The notes under the pieces were generated by a model. It searched no databases, was not told the origin of the DNA, and saw nothing but the letters and a program-made list of their open reading frames with translations. This document shows, in pieces, positions 43,961-52,370 of a stretch of 64,000 bases of DNA; position 1 is the stretch's first letter; each line of letters begins with the position of its first letter. The stretch spans positions 124,001 through 188,000 of the forward strand of contig NZ_BMNB01000002.1 of the NCBI RefSeq assembly GCF_014646235.1. The letters run 5' to 3'. The translations under genes were made by a program, and so were the position numbers. Origin of the DNA: Micromonospora sonchi (lineage in GTDB: Bacteria; Actinomycetota; Actinomycetes; Mycobacteriales; Micromonosporaceae).

Positions 43961-43985
43961 GATCGTTTTCTCCTGAACTGCGAAC

Positions 43986-44068
43986 GGCCCCGCCGATCTT
44001 GCACTTACGGTCGCCAGAACACGGCTTTTCTACCCTTTGACCGGGCAAGAAGTGCATGATCGACGGCC
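43986..44068. repeat. Inverted repeat with GATCTTGCA arms, copy 2
   Basis: CCGCCGATCTTGCACTT (left) is complementary, with a few mismatches, to AAGTGCATGATCGACGG (right). The left arm also contains GGTCGCC, as in copy 1 at 31717. It lies just upstream of the rtcB start and may separate it from the small ORF. Confidence 0.7.
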
Positions 44069-44128
44069 ACGTGCGGGCGTGGGGGCACGGCGGGGGTGGG
44101 GTGGGGAGAGAGAGGGAGAGGCAGCGCG

Positions 44129-44254
44129 CTATTTAGCGGCGGGGGGCCGGCGGCGAGATGAGCGAGCCAGGCCCGGGAAGGTGGCCGGTCTGCCGGCGGG
44201 TACGAGGGCGCGACCCGGCAGAGGACAGCTGGCCTTGGGTTTCTGTTCTGGCAC
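44129..44254 (-). CDS. Small basic protein of 41 residues, unknown
   Basis: GTG 44254 is preceded at six bases by GGAAGGAG, one of the best ribosome sites in the window, and a sigma70-type promoter lies upstream (44299-44327). The product starts VPEQKPKASCPLPGRALVPA and ends LARSSRRRPPAAK: proline-rich with a very basic C-terminus, one Cys and no membrane segment. I recognise no family. Its own promoter and ribosome site argue that it is expressed. It could also be a leader or the relic of a longer gene. Confidence 0.5.
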   Translation of the reverse strand: MPEQKPKASCPLPGRALVPAGRPATFPGLARSSRRRPPAAK

Positions 44255-44298
44255 GGCGTACTCCTTCCGGCTCTCGTCGTTTCGCCCTGACACGGAGA

Positions 44299-44327
44299 AG
44301 AGTATTGCCGGGCCGGCACGGGTGCAA
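44299..44327 (-). promoter_or_regulatory. Sigma70-type promoter for the small 41-residue ORF
   Basis: On the reverse strand TTGCAC (44327-44322), a 17-base spacer and TACTCT (44304-44299) give near-consensus -35 and -10 boxes. Transcription would start about 30-40 bases before the ribosome site of the GTG at 44254. Confidence 0.6.
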
Positions 44328-44333
44328 TTGATA

Positions 44334-44385
44334 TTGCCCCCGCTACCCCCCGCTGGGCCGGACCGGCGGGGGGTAGCGGGGGCAA
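44334..44385 (-). terminator. Strong hairpin terminator of the mnh operon
   Basis: Twenty bases starting TTGCCCCCGCTACC (44334-44353) pair perfectly with 44366-44385 around a 12-base loop. It begins seven bases beyond the mnhG stop and is also upstream of the 41-residue ORF promoter on the same strand, insulating the two. Confidence 0.85.
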
Positions 44386-44391
44386 ACCGCC

Positions 44392-44769
44392 TCAGGCGTG
44401 GGCCGAGTCCTTCTGGTCTCCGGCGAGCCGGTCCAGATGGGCGGCGAGTTCGTCGGTGAGCAGCAGATCGGTACGGATGTACTCGTGCGGGTAGCCGGCC
44501 CGGCCGACCATGTGCGCGGCCACCGGCGCGGTGGCGAGTTGGAACACCCCGACCAGCACCAGCGTGGTGATGTCCACCCCGGTACGCAGCCGCAGCGCGC
44601 AGCCGAGCAGCACCAGCAACAGCCCGAGCACCTGCGGCTTGGCCGCAGCGTGCATCCGGGTGAGCAGGTCGGGGAAGCGCACCAGGGCCACCCCGGCGGC
44701 GAGGCTGAGCAACGCGCCGACGACCAGGCAGGCGGCGGCGATGACGTCGAGCACGGCGTCGAGGCTCAT
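44392..44769 (-). CDS. mnhG: MnhG/MrpG, Na+/H+ antiporter subunit G
   Basis: 125 residues. It shows the three-helix MrpG pattern with VGALLSLAAGVALVRFPDLLTRMHAAAKPQVLGLLLVLLG, where RFPD...RMHAAAK is the family signature. A hydrophilic C-terminal tail follows HMVGRAGYPHEYIRTDLLL. It is the last subunit in the operon and overlaps mnhF as ATGA. Confidence 0.92.
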   Translation of the reverse strand: MSLDAVLDVIAAACLVVGALLSLAAGVALVRFPDLLTRMHAAAKPQVLGLLLVLLGCALRLRTGVDITTLVLVGVFQLATAPVAAHMVGRAGYPHEYIRTDLLLTDELAAHLDRLAGDQKDSAHA

Positions 44770-45029
44770 CCGGCGTTTCTCCGGGCGGCGAACCGGGCCA
44801 CGCTGACCGACCCGACGAACCCGAGGACGGCGAGGACCACCAGCACCGGCAGTGCGGTGGCGTCGCGGCTGTAGGCGGCCTCGGTGGCGATGGCGGCGAC
44901 GATGATGGCCAGCAGCACGTCGGTGGCCACGGCCCGGTCCAGGATCGACGGACCACGGATGATACGGATCAGGGTGAGCCCGCCGGCCACGGCGAGCAAC
45001 GCGGTGACGGTCACGGCGACGGCGGTCAA
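44766..45029 (-). CDS. mnhF: MnhF/MrpF, Na+/H+ antiporter subunit F
   Basis: 87 residues with three helices and the family stretch LIRIIRGPSILDRAVATDVLLAIIVAAIA. The start overlaps the mnhE stop by four bases. It is a small subunit of the Mrp complex, required for antiport. Confidence 0.92.
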   Translation of the reverse strand: MTAVAVTVTALLAVAGGLTLIRIIRGPSILDRAVATDVLLAIIVAAIATEAAYSRDATALPVLVVLAVLGFVGSVSVARFAARRNAG

Positions 45030-45652
45030 CGTGATGCCCCTTCCAGGTCGGATGGCGCCGGCGGGTTCTCGCGAATCCGGCGCAGTTCGTCGGGTGAGCC
45101 GAGAGCGGAGACGATGCGGGCCTCCAGGGCGTACACCCCGCGCCGGAACTCTTCGAGCTCCTCCCGATTACGCAGGTTGATGACGTGGACGAACAGGGTG
45201 CCGGTGCTGCGGTCAGCCTCCAGGATCAGGCTGCCCGGCACCAGGGTCAGCGCCTCGGCGGTGAGCGTCAGGTTGAGGTCGGTGTTCACCCGCAACGGCA
45301 CCGCGATGATGGCGCTACGCGCCTGCCCACCCGCCGGTCGCAGGGCCAGCCAGGCGATCTGGATCGAGGCGATCACGAGATCCTGCAGGAACCGCAGCCA
45401 GAAGCGCAGCATCGGCAGCGGGTGGATCCGCCCCGCGAAGGTCACCGGCGGCAGCGGGAAGACGGCCAGCAGGATGGCGACCACCACCAGCCCGCTGATC
45501 ACATTGGCCCAGAAATGGGTCCCCCACAGCAGCACCCAGATGGCGGTCAGGCCGGTCATCGCGATGATCCGGTTACGGCGCCGGGCGGCCCGGGTCAGTC
45601 GCGGCTTCGGCGGGTCGGCCGGTGGGGCCGGGGTCATCTGGTCGGCGCTCAC
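45026..45652 (-). CDS. mnhE: MnhE/MrpE, Na+/H+ antiporter subunit E
   Basis: 208 residues from GTG 45652, overlapping mnhD as GTGA. An N-terminal basic tail precedes two helices (IIAMTGLTAIWVLLWG, ANVISGLVVVAILLAVFPLPP). The soluble domain has RFLQDLVIASIQIAWLALRP, LTLTAEALTLVPGSLILEADRSTGTLFVHVIN and LEARIVSAL, as in MrpE. A long upstream frame in this register is shadow of mnhD. Confidence 0.9.
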   Translation of the reverse strand: MSADQMTPAPPADPPKPRLTRAARRRNRIIAMTGLTAIWVLLWGTHFWANVISGLVVVAILLAVFPLPPVTFAGRIHPLPMLRFWLRFLQDLVIASIQIAWLALRPAGGQARSAIIAVPLRVNTDLNLTLTAEALTLVPGSLILEADRSTGTLFVHVINLRNREELEEFRRGVYALEARIVSALGSPDELRRIRENPPAPSDLEGASR

Positions 45653-47226
45653 GGCGTACCTCCCGGGAAGACGGCCTCGACGTACGGCGTCCGACGCAGC
45701 AGGTCGTCGGCGGCGTCGGTGCTCAGCTCGAGCAGCGGCCCGGCGACCACGGTCAGCACCAGTCCGAACGCCACCAGCGCGGCGGTCGGCGCGATCATCA
45801 GTCCGGGCATGACGGCGGCGTTCTGCGCCGTGGCGACGTTCTGACCCGGCTCCATCGCGCCGTCGGTGCGGGCCGCCCGGGGCGCGTCGTCTTCCCGCGG
45901 CATGTCGGCATGTGGTGCCCGCCAGAAGGCGAGGTTCCACACCCGGGCGATGGCGTACAGGGTGAGCAGGCTGGTGACCAGTCCACCGGCGACGAGGATC
46001 CAGGCGAGCGCACCGCCGTCGTCTATGCCCGCCTGCACCAGGCCGAGCTTGCCGAGGAATCCGGAGAACGGCGGGATGCCGGCGAGGTTCAGCGCGGGTA
46101 CGAAGAAGAGCACAGCCAGCAGCGGCGACAACCGGGCCAGGCCACCGAGGCGGTCCAGGGCGGTGCTGCCGCCCCGGCGTTCGACCAGACCGGCGGCGAG
46201 GAACAGGGTGGTCTGGATGGTGATGTGGTGCACCACATAGAAGATCGCCGCGGACAGGCCGAGCGACGAGGTGAGTCCGACGCCGAAGAGCATGTAACCG
46301 ATGTGACTGATGAGCGTGAACGACAGCAACCGTTTGATGTCCGACTGCGCGACCGCGCCGAGGATGCCGATCACCATGGTCAGCACCGCCGTCACCAGCA
46401 GCAGGGTGGACGTCCGCCCGCCCGGGAAGAGCAGCGTCTCGGTACGGATGATCGCGTACACGCCGACCTTGGTCAGCAGGCCGGCGAAGACCGCGGTGAC
46501 CGGGGCGGGCGCGGTGGGATAGCTGTCCGGCAGCCACGCCGACAGCGGGAACACCGCTGCCTTGATGCCGAAGGCGAGCAGCAGCATGCCCTGCAACACC
46601 AGCCGGATGTCGTCCGGCAGGGCGTCCAGCCGGTCGACCAGCTGGGCCAGGTTGAGGGTGCCGGTGGCGGCGTACACCAGTCCGATGGCGACCAGGAAGA
46701 TCACCGACGAGAGCAGGCTGACCACGACGTAGGTGGTGCCGGCCCGGATCCGGGTCTCGGTGCTGCCCAGGGTCAGCAGCACGTAGCTGGCGACCAGCAG
46801 GATCTCGAAGCCGACGTAGAGGTTGAACAGGTCGCCGGAGAGGAAGGCGTTGCACACTCCGGCGGTCAACACCAGATAGGTGGGGTGGTAGACCGACAGC
46901 GGTGTCTCCTCGTCGCCGTCGGCCATGCCCTGCCCGATCGAGTAGACCAGCACGCAGAGGGTGACCGCGGCGGAGACCACCAGCATCAGCGCGGCGAGTT
47001 GGTCGGCGACCAGCACGATGCCCATCGGGGCGGCCCAGCCGCCGACCTCCACCACGAGCGGTCCGTCCAGGGTGGACCCGACCAGCAGCATCGCGGCGAC
47101 CGCGACGGTGGCGGTGAGCACGGTCAGGCTGACCCACCGCTGGGCGCGGGGGCGGCCGAGGAGCAGCAGGGTCAGTGCCGCGCCGAGCAGCGGCATCACC
47201 ACCGGCAACGGGACCAGGTGCGTCAT
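45649..47226 (-). CDS. mnhD: MnhD/MrpD, Na+/H+ antiporter subunit D
   Basis: 525 residues with about 14 membrane helices and complex-I-like motifs: VYSIGQGMADGDEE, FNLYVGFEILLVASYVLLTLG, KAAVFPLSAWLPDSYPTAPAPVTAVFAGLLTKVGVYAIIR (with the conserved Lys and Pro of the proton channel) and LLSFTLISHIGYMLFGVGL. It is homologous to NuoM/N and provides part of the ion path. It overlaps mnhC by four bases. Confidence 0.93.
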   Translation of the reverse strand: MTHLVPLPVVMPLLGAALTLLLLGRPRAQRWVSLTVLTATVAVAAMLLVGSTLDGPLVVEVGGWAAPMGIVLVADQLAALMLVVSAAVTLCVLVYSIGQGMADGDEETPLSVYHPTYLVLTAGVCNAFLSGDLFNLYVGFEILLVASYVLLTLGSTETRIRAGTTYVVVSLLSSVIFLVAIGLVYAATGTLNLAQLVDRLDALPDDIRLVLQGMLLLAFGIKAAVFPLSAWLPDSYPTAPAPVTAVFAGLLTKVGVYAIIRTETLLFPGGRTSTLLLVTAVLTMVIGILGAVAQSDIKRLLSFTLISHIGYMLFGVGLTSSLGLSAAIFYVVHHITIQTTLFLAAGLVERRGGSTALDRLGGLARLSPLLAVLFFVPALNLAGIPPFSGFLGKLGLVQAGIDDGGALAWILVAGGLVTSLLTLYAIARVWNLAFWRAPHADMPREDDAPRAARTDGAMEPGQNVATAQNAAVMPGLMIAPTAALVAFGLVLTVVAGPLLELSTDAADDLLRRTPYVEAVFPGGTP

Positions 47227-47687
47227 CCGGACCTCCCCGGGGTCGCCGAGGCGGCCAGCCGCCGCTCGTCCTCTGCCGTCATGTCGTCGTCGTCATCGTC
47301 GCCGGTGTCCTCGCCGTCGGGGCCCTCGTCGCGCTCCGCGAGAGTCATGATCCGGCGGTCCTCGACGTCGTCCTGCACCTCGTCGTGCCCGTTGAGGTGC
47401 CAGCTGCGGTAGGCGAGGGCGAGCAGGAAGGCGGTCATGCCGAGGGTGATGACGATGGCGGTGAGGATCATCGCCTGCGGCAGCGGATCGCTCATCTCCT
47501 CCTGCGAGGTGGTGCCGACGATCGGCGCTCCGCCGGCCCGCCCGCCGGTGAGCAGCAGCAGGTTGGCGCCGTTGCCGAGCAGGACGACACCCATCAGCAC
47601 CCGGGTGAGGCTGCGTTCCAGCAGCAACGTCACGCCGGCGGCGACGAGCACGCCGATCACGAGGACGTAGGTGAGGTTGGGTGTCAC
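47223..47687 (-). CDS. mnhC: MnhC/MrpC, Na+/H+ antiporter subunit C, with acidic tail
   Basis: 154 residues from GTG 47687, overlapping mnhA as GTGA. It is NuoK-like with three helices: TYVLVIGVLVAAGVTLLLERSLTRVLMGVVLLGNGANLLLL and LPQAMILTAIVITLGMTAFLLALAYRSW. After the membrane part the tail is very acidic (DGEDTGDDDDDDMTAEDERR), which most MrpC proteins lack. The stop is at 47223. Confidence 0.92.
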   Translation of the reverse strand: MTPNLTYVLVIGVLVAAGVTLLLERSLTRVLMGVVLLGNGANLLLLTGGRAGGAPIVGTTSQEEMSDPLPQAMILTAIVITLGMTAFLLALAYRSWHLNGHDEVQDDVEDRRIMTLAERDEGPDGEDTGDDDDDDMTAEDERRLAASATPGRSG

Positions 47688-50527
47688 ACCAGCTCCTTTT
47701 CCCGTACCTCGTCGTCCTCGGTCTCGTGCTGGCGGTCCATCTCCGCGCCGAGGCTGCGCAGGATGTCCAGCACCAGGCCGACGACGATCAGGTAGACGCC
47801 GACGTCGAAGAAGGCCGACGTGACGAAGTGGATGTGCCCCACCACCGGCAGATGGAAGTCGAGCATGGCGCTCTGCAGGAACTCCCCGCCGAGCAGCATC
47901 GCGGTCACACCGGTGCCGACGGCGACGAACAGCCCGGCGCCGAGCACCACGCCGGCGTCGACCGGTGCGGCGCCGTTGAGTTCCGTACGGCCGCCGGCCA
48001 GGTAGCGCACGGCCAGGGCGAGGCCGGCGACCAGGCCCGCGGCGAACCCGCCGCCGGGGGCGTTGTGCCCGCTGAACAGCAGGTATATGGAGAACAGCAA
48101 CATGGCGTGGAACAGCATCCGGGTGACCACCTGAAGGATGACCGACTGGGCACGGGCGGTGGCACCGGTGGTCAGCCAGCGTGGCCGGGAATAGTCCGTC
48201 GGGCCGTCGCCGGGAATGTCGCCACGTCGGCCGAGGTCGCGGGTCCGCTGAAAGATCAGGCTGGCCACGCCGGTGGCGGCCACCACCAGCACGGCGATCT
48301 CGCCCATGGTGTCCCAGGCCCGGATGTCGACCAGGGTCACGTTGACCACGTTCTTGCCCCCGCCGTACGAGACGGCCGCGTCGGGGAAGCCGACGGAGAT
48401 GGGCACGGCCTGGCGGGTGCCGGCCATGACGTACGCCATGCCGGCGGCGACCGCGCCGACCGCGACGCCGAGGCCGATCCGGCCGCGGCGGCTGGCCCGC
48501 ATCGGCCGCTCGGAGAACTTCACCGGCAGACGGCGCAGCACCAGCACGAACATGACGATCGTGACGGTCTCCACCAGGAACTGGGTCAGCGCCAGGTCGG
48601 GCGCGCCGTGCAGGATGAACATCAGCGCGATGCCGTAGCCGGCCACGCCGACCAGGATCATCGCGGTGAGCCGGCGCAGGGCGCGGGCCGCCATCACGGC
48701 GGCGACGACGACCACGGCGGCGGCCACCACCTGCAACGGGGTGTCCCAGATGTGGAAGCGCTGCGGCCAGGGGCTGCCGGCCAGCAGTGCACCACCCGGC
48801 AGGACGACCAGCACGACCAGGATGACGCCGAGATAGAACGGCAGCGAACCACGCTGGGTGGCACCGGTCAACCACACCGCCATCCGGTCCAGCCCGCCGA
48901 CGGTCCTCTCGTAGACGGCGGCGCCGTCGAACGGCAGTCGCAGGGTGGCCCGCACGCGTTCGCCACGCAGCAGCAGGAACAGCCCGACACCGCCGGCCAC
49001 GGCCAGCACCGACAGCCCCAGCGCCGGGGTGAGCCCGTGCCACAGCGCCAGGTGGTAGCCGGGCTCGGCGGTGCGGTAGAGGTCGGCGTACGGGGCGAGC
49101 AGGCGGTCCACCGCCGGGGCCAGCACACCGACCGCAGCGCCGGCGAGGGCCAGCACGGCTGCGGGCGCGAGGAAGGGCCAGGAGATCGGCCGGACCGAGG
49201 TGGCGGCAGTGTCGGGCTTGTCGGCGAAGGCGCCCCAGAGGAAGCGCAACGTGTACGCGACGGTCAGCACCGAGCCGAACAACACGCCGGCCAGCACCAC
49301 CCAGTCGGCGCCGGTGCCGTGCAGCAGCGCCTCGACCGCCGCCTCCTTCGCGACGAACCCGGCCATCGGCGGCAGGCCGGCCATCGAGGCCGCGGCGAGC
49401 CCGGCCACCACCGCCAGGGCCGGCGCGCGACGGCCGACGCCGTTGAGTTCCCGCAGGTCCCGGGTGCCGGTGGCGTGGTCGATGACGCCTACGGTGAGGA
49501 AGAGGGTGGCTTTGAACAGGGCGTGCGCCAGCACCATGGCGACACCGGCCAGCGCGGTGTCCCGGGTGCCGCCACCGAGGATCACCATCAGCAGGCCGAG
49601 CTGGCTGACCGTGCCGTAGGCCAGCAGCAGTTTCAGGTCCATCTGACGCAGCGCGGCCCAGCCGCCGAGGAACATGGTGAGCAGGCCGGTGGTCAGAAGT
49701 ACGGGTCGCCACGGCGCGGTGTCGGCGAACGCGGGCCCCATCAGGGCGACCAGGAACACACCGGCCTTCACCATCGCCGCGGCGTGCAGGTAGGCGCTGA
49801 CCGGGGTGGGCGCCGCCATCGCGCCCGGCAGCCAGAAGCTGAACGGGAAGATCGCCGACTTGCTCAGCGCACCGAGCATGACCAGCAGCACGGCGGCCGT
49901 GAGGTAGCCGCCGTCGGGCAGGTTCTCGGCGACCTCGGACCAGCGGTAGGTGCCGGCGTGCTGGCCGAGCATGATGAACCCGGCGAGCATCGCCAGGCCG
50001 CCCAGCGTGGTCACCAGCAACGCCTGCATGGCTGCCCGTCGGCTGGCGCGTTTGGCCGGGTCGTAGCCGATGAGCAGGTAGGAGAAGACGGTGGTCAGCT
50101 CCCAGAACACGTACAGCAGGAGCAGGTCGTCGGAGACGACCAGGCCGAGCATCGCCCCGGCGAAGGCGACGAACACGGCGGCGAACCGGCCGAGCCCGGG
50201 ATCGTCGGACCGGAAGTAGCGGGCGCTGTACGCGAGCACCAGCGCGCCGACCCCGCCGATCAGGACGACCAGCAGCCAGGACAGGGTGCCCATCCGCAGG
50301 GCGAGTTCCAGGTTGAGCGACGGCACCCACGGCACCGTCTCGACCACCGGGTCGCCGGAGCGGACCCCTTTGGTGTGGGACAGCGCCCACACCAGCGTCG
50401 CGCCGGGGGCCAGCGCCACCAGGTAGAGGGCCTGCCTGCCCCAGAGCCGCACCAGCACCGGGGCGATCACAGCTGTCAGCGCGTGAACCGCCACCAGCAC
50501 CAGCACACAGCCCTCCCCAAAGATCAT
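47684..50527 (-). CDS. mnhA: MnhA/MnhB fused Na+/H+ antiporter subunits
   Basis: 947 residues from ATG 50527. The first 750 or so are MrpA: NuoL-like helices with LLLLYVFWELTTVFSYLLIGYD, KSAIFPFSFWLPGAMAAPTPVSAYLHAAAMVKAGVFLVAL, HALFKATLFLTVGVIDHATGTRDLREL and a C-terminal DUF4040/MbhE-like part. The last 180 or so (SVILQVVTRMLFHAMLLFSIYLLFSGHNAPGGGFAAGLVAGLALAVRYLAGG) are MrpB. This A/B fusion is the usual actinobacterial form. It is the first gene of the six-polypeptide operon that exchanges cytoplasmic Na+ for H+ to hold pH and salt balance. Confidence 0.94.
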   Translation of the reverse strand: MIFGEGCVLVLVAVHALTAVIAPVLVRLWGRQALYLVALAPGATLVWALSHTKGVRSGDPVVETVPWVPSLNLELALRMGTLSWLLVVLIGGVGALVLAYSARYFRSDDPGLGRFAAVFVAFAGAMLGLVVSDDLLLLYVFWELTTVFSYLLIGYDPAKRASRRAAMQALLVTTLGGLAMLAGFIMLGQHAGTYRWSEVAENLPDGGYLTAAVLLVMLGALSKSAIFPFSFWLPGAMAAPTPVSAYLHAAAMVKAGVFLVALMGPAFADTAPWRPVLLTTGLLTMFLGGWAALRQMDLKLLLAYGTVSQLGLLMVILGGGTRDTALAGVAMVLAHALFKATLFLTVGVIDHATGTRDLRELNGVGRRAPALAVVAGLAAASMAGLPPMAGFVAKEAAVEALLHGTGADWVVLAGVLFGSVLTVAYTLRFLWGAFADKPDTAATSVRPISWPFLAPAAVLALAGAAVGVLAPAVDRLLAPYADLYRTAEPGYHLALWHGLTPALGLSVLAVAGGVGLFLLLRGERVRATLRLPFDGAAVYERTVGGLDRMAVWLTGATQRGSLPFYLGVILVVLVVLPGGALLAGSPWPQRFHIWDTPLQVVAAAVVVVAAVMAARALRRLTAMILVGVAGYGIALMFILHGAPDLALTQFLVETVTIVMFVLVLRRLPVKFSERPMRASRRGRIGLGVAVGAVAAGMAYVMAGTRQAVPISVGFPDAAVSYGGGKNVVNVTLVDIRAWDTMGEIAVLVVAATGVASLIFQRTRDLGRRGDIPGDGPTDYSRPRWLTTGATARAQSVILQVVTRMLFHAMLLFSIYLLFSGHNAPGGGFAAGLVAGLALAVRYLAGGRTELNGAAPVDAGVVLGAGLFVAVGTGVTAMLLGGEFLQSAMLDFHLPVVGHIHFVTSAFFDVGVYLIVVGLVLDILRSLGAEMDRQHETEDDEVREKELV

Positions 50528-50644
50528 CAGTCGGTGTAACGACCCTATCTGGTGACGGCCGTTGTCCGCACGCGGCGTGATTCTGATTAAAAACCGACGC
50601 CCTGAGGGGAGCGGGCTGCTGGTGTGCGGTTAGTGTACTCAATC

Positions 50645-51616
50645 TTACCCAGTTCGACGCGGGCGTCCGTCATCGCGGTCAATGCGAAGGTCTCGCTCAA
50701 GTTCGACGATGAGGGTGCGCAGATCGTCCAGCCGTTGACTGATCGCGATCCGGTCCACCTCGTCCGGTATCCCGTCACCGTCCTCGTCGTACCCCGGGGC
50801 GAGCCCTTCGGTCATCTCCAGCCGGCGCGCCTCCTCCATCGAGTTGACGATGACCGCGATCAGGATGTTCAGCAGCACGTTGACAGTGATGATCACGAAG
50901 CTGACGTAGTAGAGCAGGGTCCACGGGGAGAACGCGACGCCCTCCTCGATGAGGTCCGGCAGCGTCTCCAGGGACAGCAGCACGAACAGCGTCAGCAGTG
51001 ACCGTCCGATGTCGCCGTAGTTCTCCGGATACGCCTCGCTGAAGATCAGCCAGCCGGCCATGCCGTAGACGTAGAGCGTCACCATGCCCAGGGCGAGGAA
51101 ACCGCCGACGCCGGGCAGGCTGCGCCACAGCGCGGTGACGATCATCCGCAGGCCGGGCGAGAACCGCACCAGCCGCAGCATCCGCAGCACCCGGAGGAAC
51201 CGCAGCAGCGCCGTGTCGCCGTGCAGGCCCGGCATGAAGGTCGCCATGATCACCAGGAGATCGAAGACGTTCCACCCGTGTCGGAAGAAGTCCTGCGGTC
51301 GGCGGCCGTACGCGAGCAGCCGGACAGTGATCTCGAGGACGAACACGGCTCGGAAGCACCACTCCAGGACACGCAGCGCGACGCGTGCCGAGCCCAGGTC
51401 GGGATAGGTCTCCAGGCCGAGGACGACCCCGTTGGCGATGATCACCCCGATGATCGTGATCTCGAAGGGACGCGACGCGGAGAGCCGGGCGCAGAAGTCG
51501 ACCAACCGGGCACCGCGGGTGGTGCGAGCCCGGTTGGCCCGTTGAGCCGGTACGCGGTTACCGCTCACCGTCCGGCCGGTCCCGCCTCGGCGACCAGGGC
51601 CGGTGCGACCGGCCAC
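50645..51616 (-). CDS. Voltage-gated-type bacterial ion channel (BacNav-like)
   Basis: 323 residues from GTG 51616; GTG 51568 (VSGNRVPAQRAN) is an alternative. Six helices are visible. S4 is RFLRVLRMLRLVRF, with regularly spaced Arg, the voltage sensor. The pore stretch reads LLTLFVLLSLETLPDLIEEG; the selectivity-filter place holds SLETLP rather than the TLESWS of NaChBac, so selectivity may differ while Glu is kept. S6 is VSFVIITVNVLLNILIAVIVNSMEEARRLE. The tail has an EF-hand-like DEDGDGIPDEVD and a coiled coil (SQRLDDLRTLIVELERDL). It lies 117 bases upstream of mnhA on the same strand. Confidence 0.88.
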   Translation of the reverse strand: MAGRTGPGRRGGTGRTVSGNRVPAQRANRARTTRGARLVDFCARLSASRPFEITIIGVIIANGVVLGLETYPDLGSARVALRVLEWCFRAVFVLEITVRLLAYGRRPQDFFRHGWNVFDLLVIMATFMPGLHGDTALLRFLRVLRMLRLVRFSPGLRMIVTALWRSLPGVGGFLALGMVTLYVYGMAGWLIFSEAYPENYGDIGRSLLTLFVLLSLETLPDLIEEGVAFSPWTLLYYVSFVIITVNVLLNILIAVIVNSMEEARRLEMTEGLAPGYDEDGDGIPDEVDRIAISQRLDDLRTLIVELERDLRIDRDDGRPRRTG

Positions 51617-51743
51617 CGTGCGTCGTCGAATTGTTGACGTACGGCAGGCATGAGCGACAGCCTACGGGGCGACGATCAACGCCAGCACCCGCCCGGCCGG
51701 ACCGGACGGCGGCCAGGCCGGTATGCCGCTACCGTCGACTTTC

Positions 51744-52219
51744 ATGGCCCTGATCCACTTTGACTTCTTCTCCGAGACGCTCGGCCTGAGCACCTCGATG
51801 ACCGTCCTCCTGCCGCAGCGGACGCCGTCCCAGATCGGCATGGCCGGCGCCGAGAGCACCACGGACGATCCACCGGTGCTCTACCTGCTGCACGGGCTCA
51901 GCGATGACCACACGATCTGGCTGCGACGGACCTCGATCGAGCGGTACGTCGCCCCGCTCGGCCTGGCCGTGGTGATGCCCCAGGTCGGTGGCATCCGACC
52001 CGTCCGATCGATCCCCGGGTGTGGCACACGGTCTTCGGGGACCGTCCGCTGGCCGGGACCGACGACGGTCCACTCGCCCTGCTCGACCGGCCGGCGCGAA
52101 CGCGCCCGCGCTCTACGTCGCCTGCGGCACCGAGGACTTCCCGTACCCGGACAACGTGCGCTTCGTGGAGGCGGCCCGGGCGAAGCGGGTGCCGGCTGCC
52201 GGTGACGGTGGACTTCTCC
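51744..52219 (+). pseudogene. Esterase (EstA/FrmB-like alpha/beta hydrolase), 5' part, deleted and frameshifted
   Basis: ATG 51744 opens [33 protein letters not shown] and [38 protein letters not shown], typical of this family. The next family block, with the GxSxG nucleophile elbow, is missing. Sequence resumes as [25 protein letters not shown] in one frame, then [31 protein letters not shown] in another, reaching TVDFS just before the second IS607 copy. It therefore has an internal deletion, frameshifts and a transposon insertion. The end of the gene is at 54231-54317. Confidence 0.85.
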
Positions 52220-52370
52220 GTTACCTTTAGTGCGCTCTGGTGAGCGTGTGATCGGTAGTCCTACCTTGCGGTGGGACGGTCCCGGTCTGACCGGCGGTCG
52301 CCGTGCCGGGTTGACGTTTCGTAGCCACCTGCCCGCGTACGCGGGTCTTACGGTCGGCTCCACGTCCGGC
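52218..52370 (-). ncRNA. Predicted TnpB guide RNA (omega RNA), copy 2
   Basis: This is the tnpB 3' end plus the element tip, colinear with copy 1. The GCAA-loop hairpin (52258-52277) keeps most of its stem although several bases differ from copy 1, i.e. pairing-preserving changes. CCCGCGTACGCGGG stem bases are also kept. The terminal hairpin is weaker than in copy 1. The guide would be AGAAGTCCACCGTCAC, the adjacent esterase bases. Confidence 0.5.

Noticed and set aside
47681..50539. 952-codon plus-strand frame opposite mnhA
   Set aside because: It mirrors the mnhA frame almost exactly and is His/Gln/Gly-rich low complexity; the MrpA/B motifs are on the other strand.
47223..50642. A single 1139-codon minus-strand protein joining mnhC to upstream sequence
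   Set aside because: Only its last 154 codons encode MrpC; the rest is out of frame with mnhA and Arg-rich shadow. GTG 47687 with GTGA overlap is the real mnhC start.
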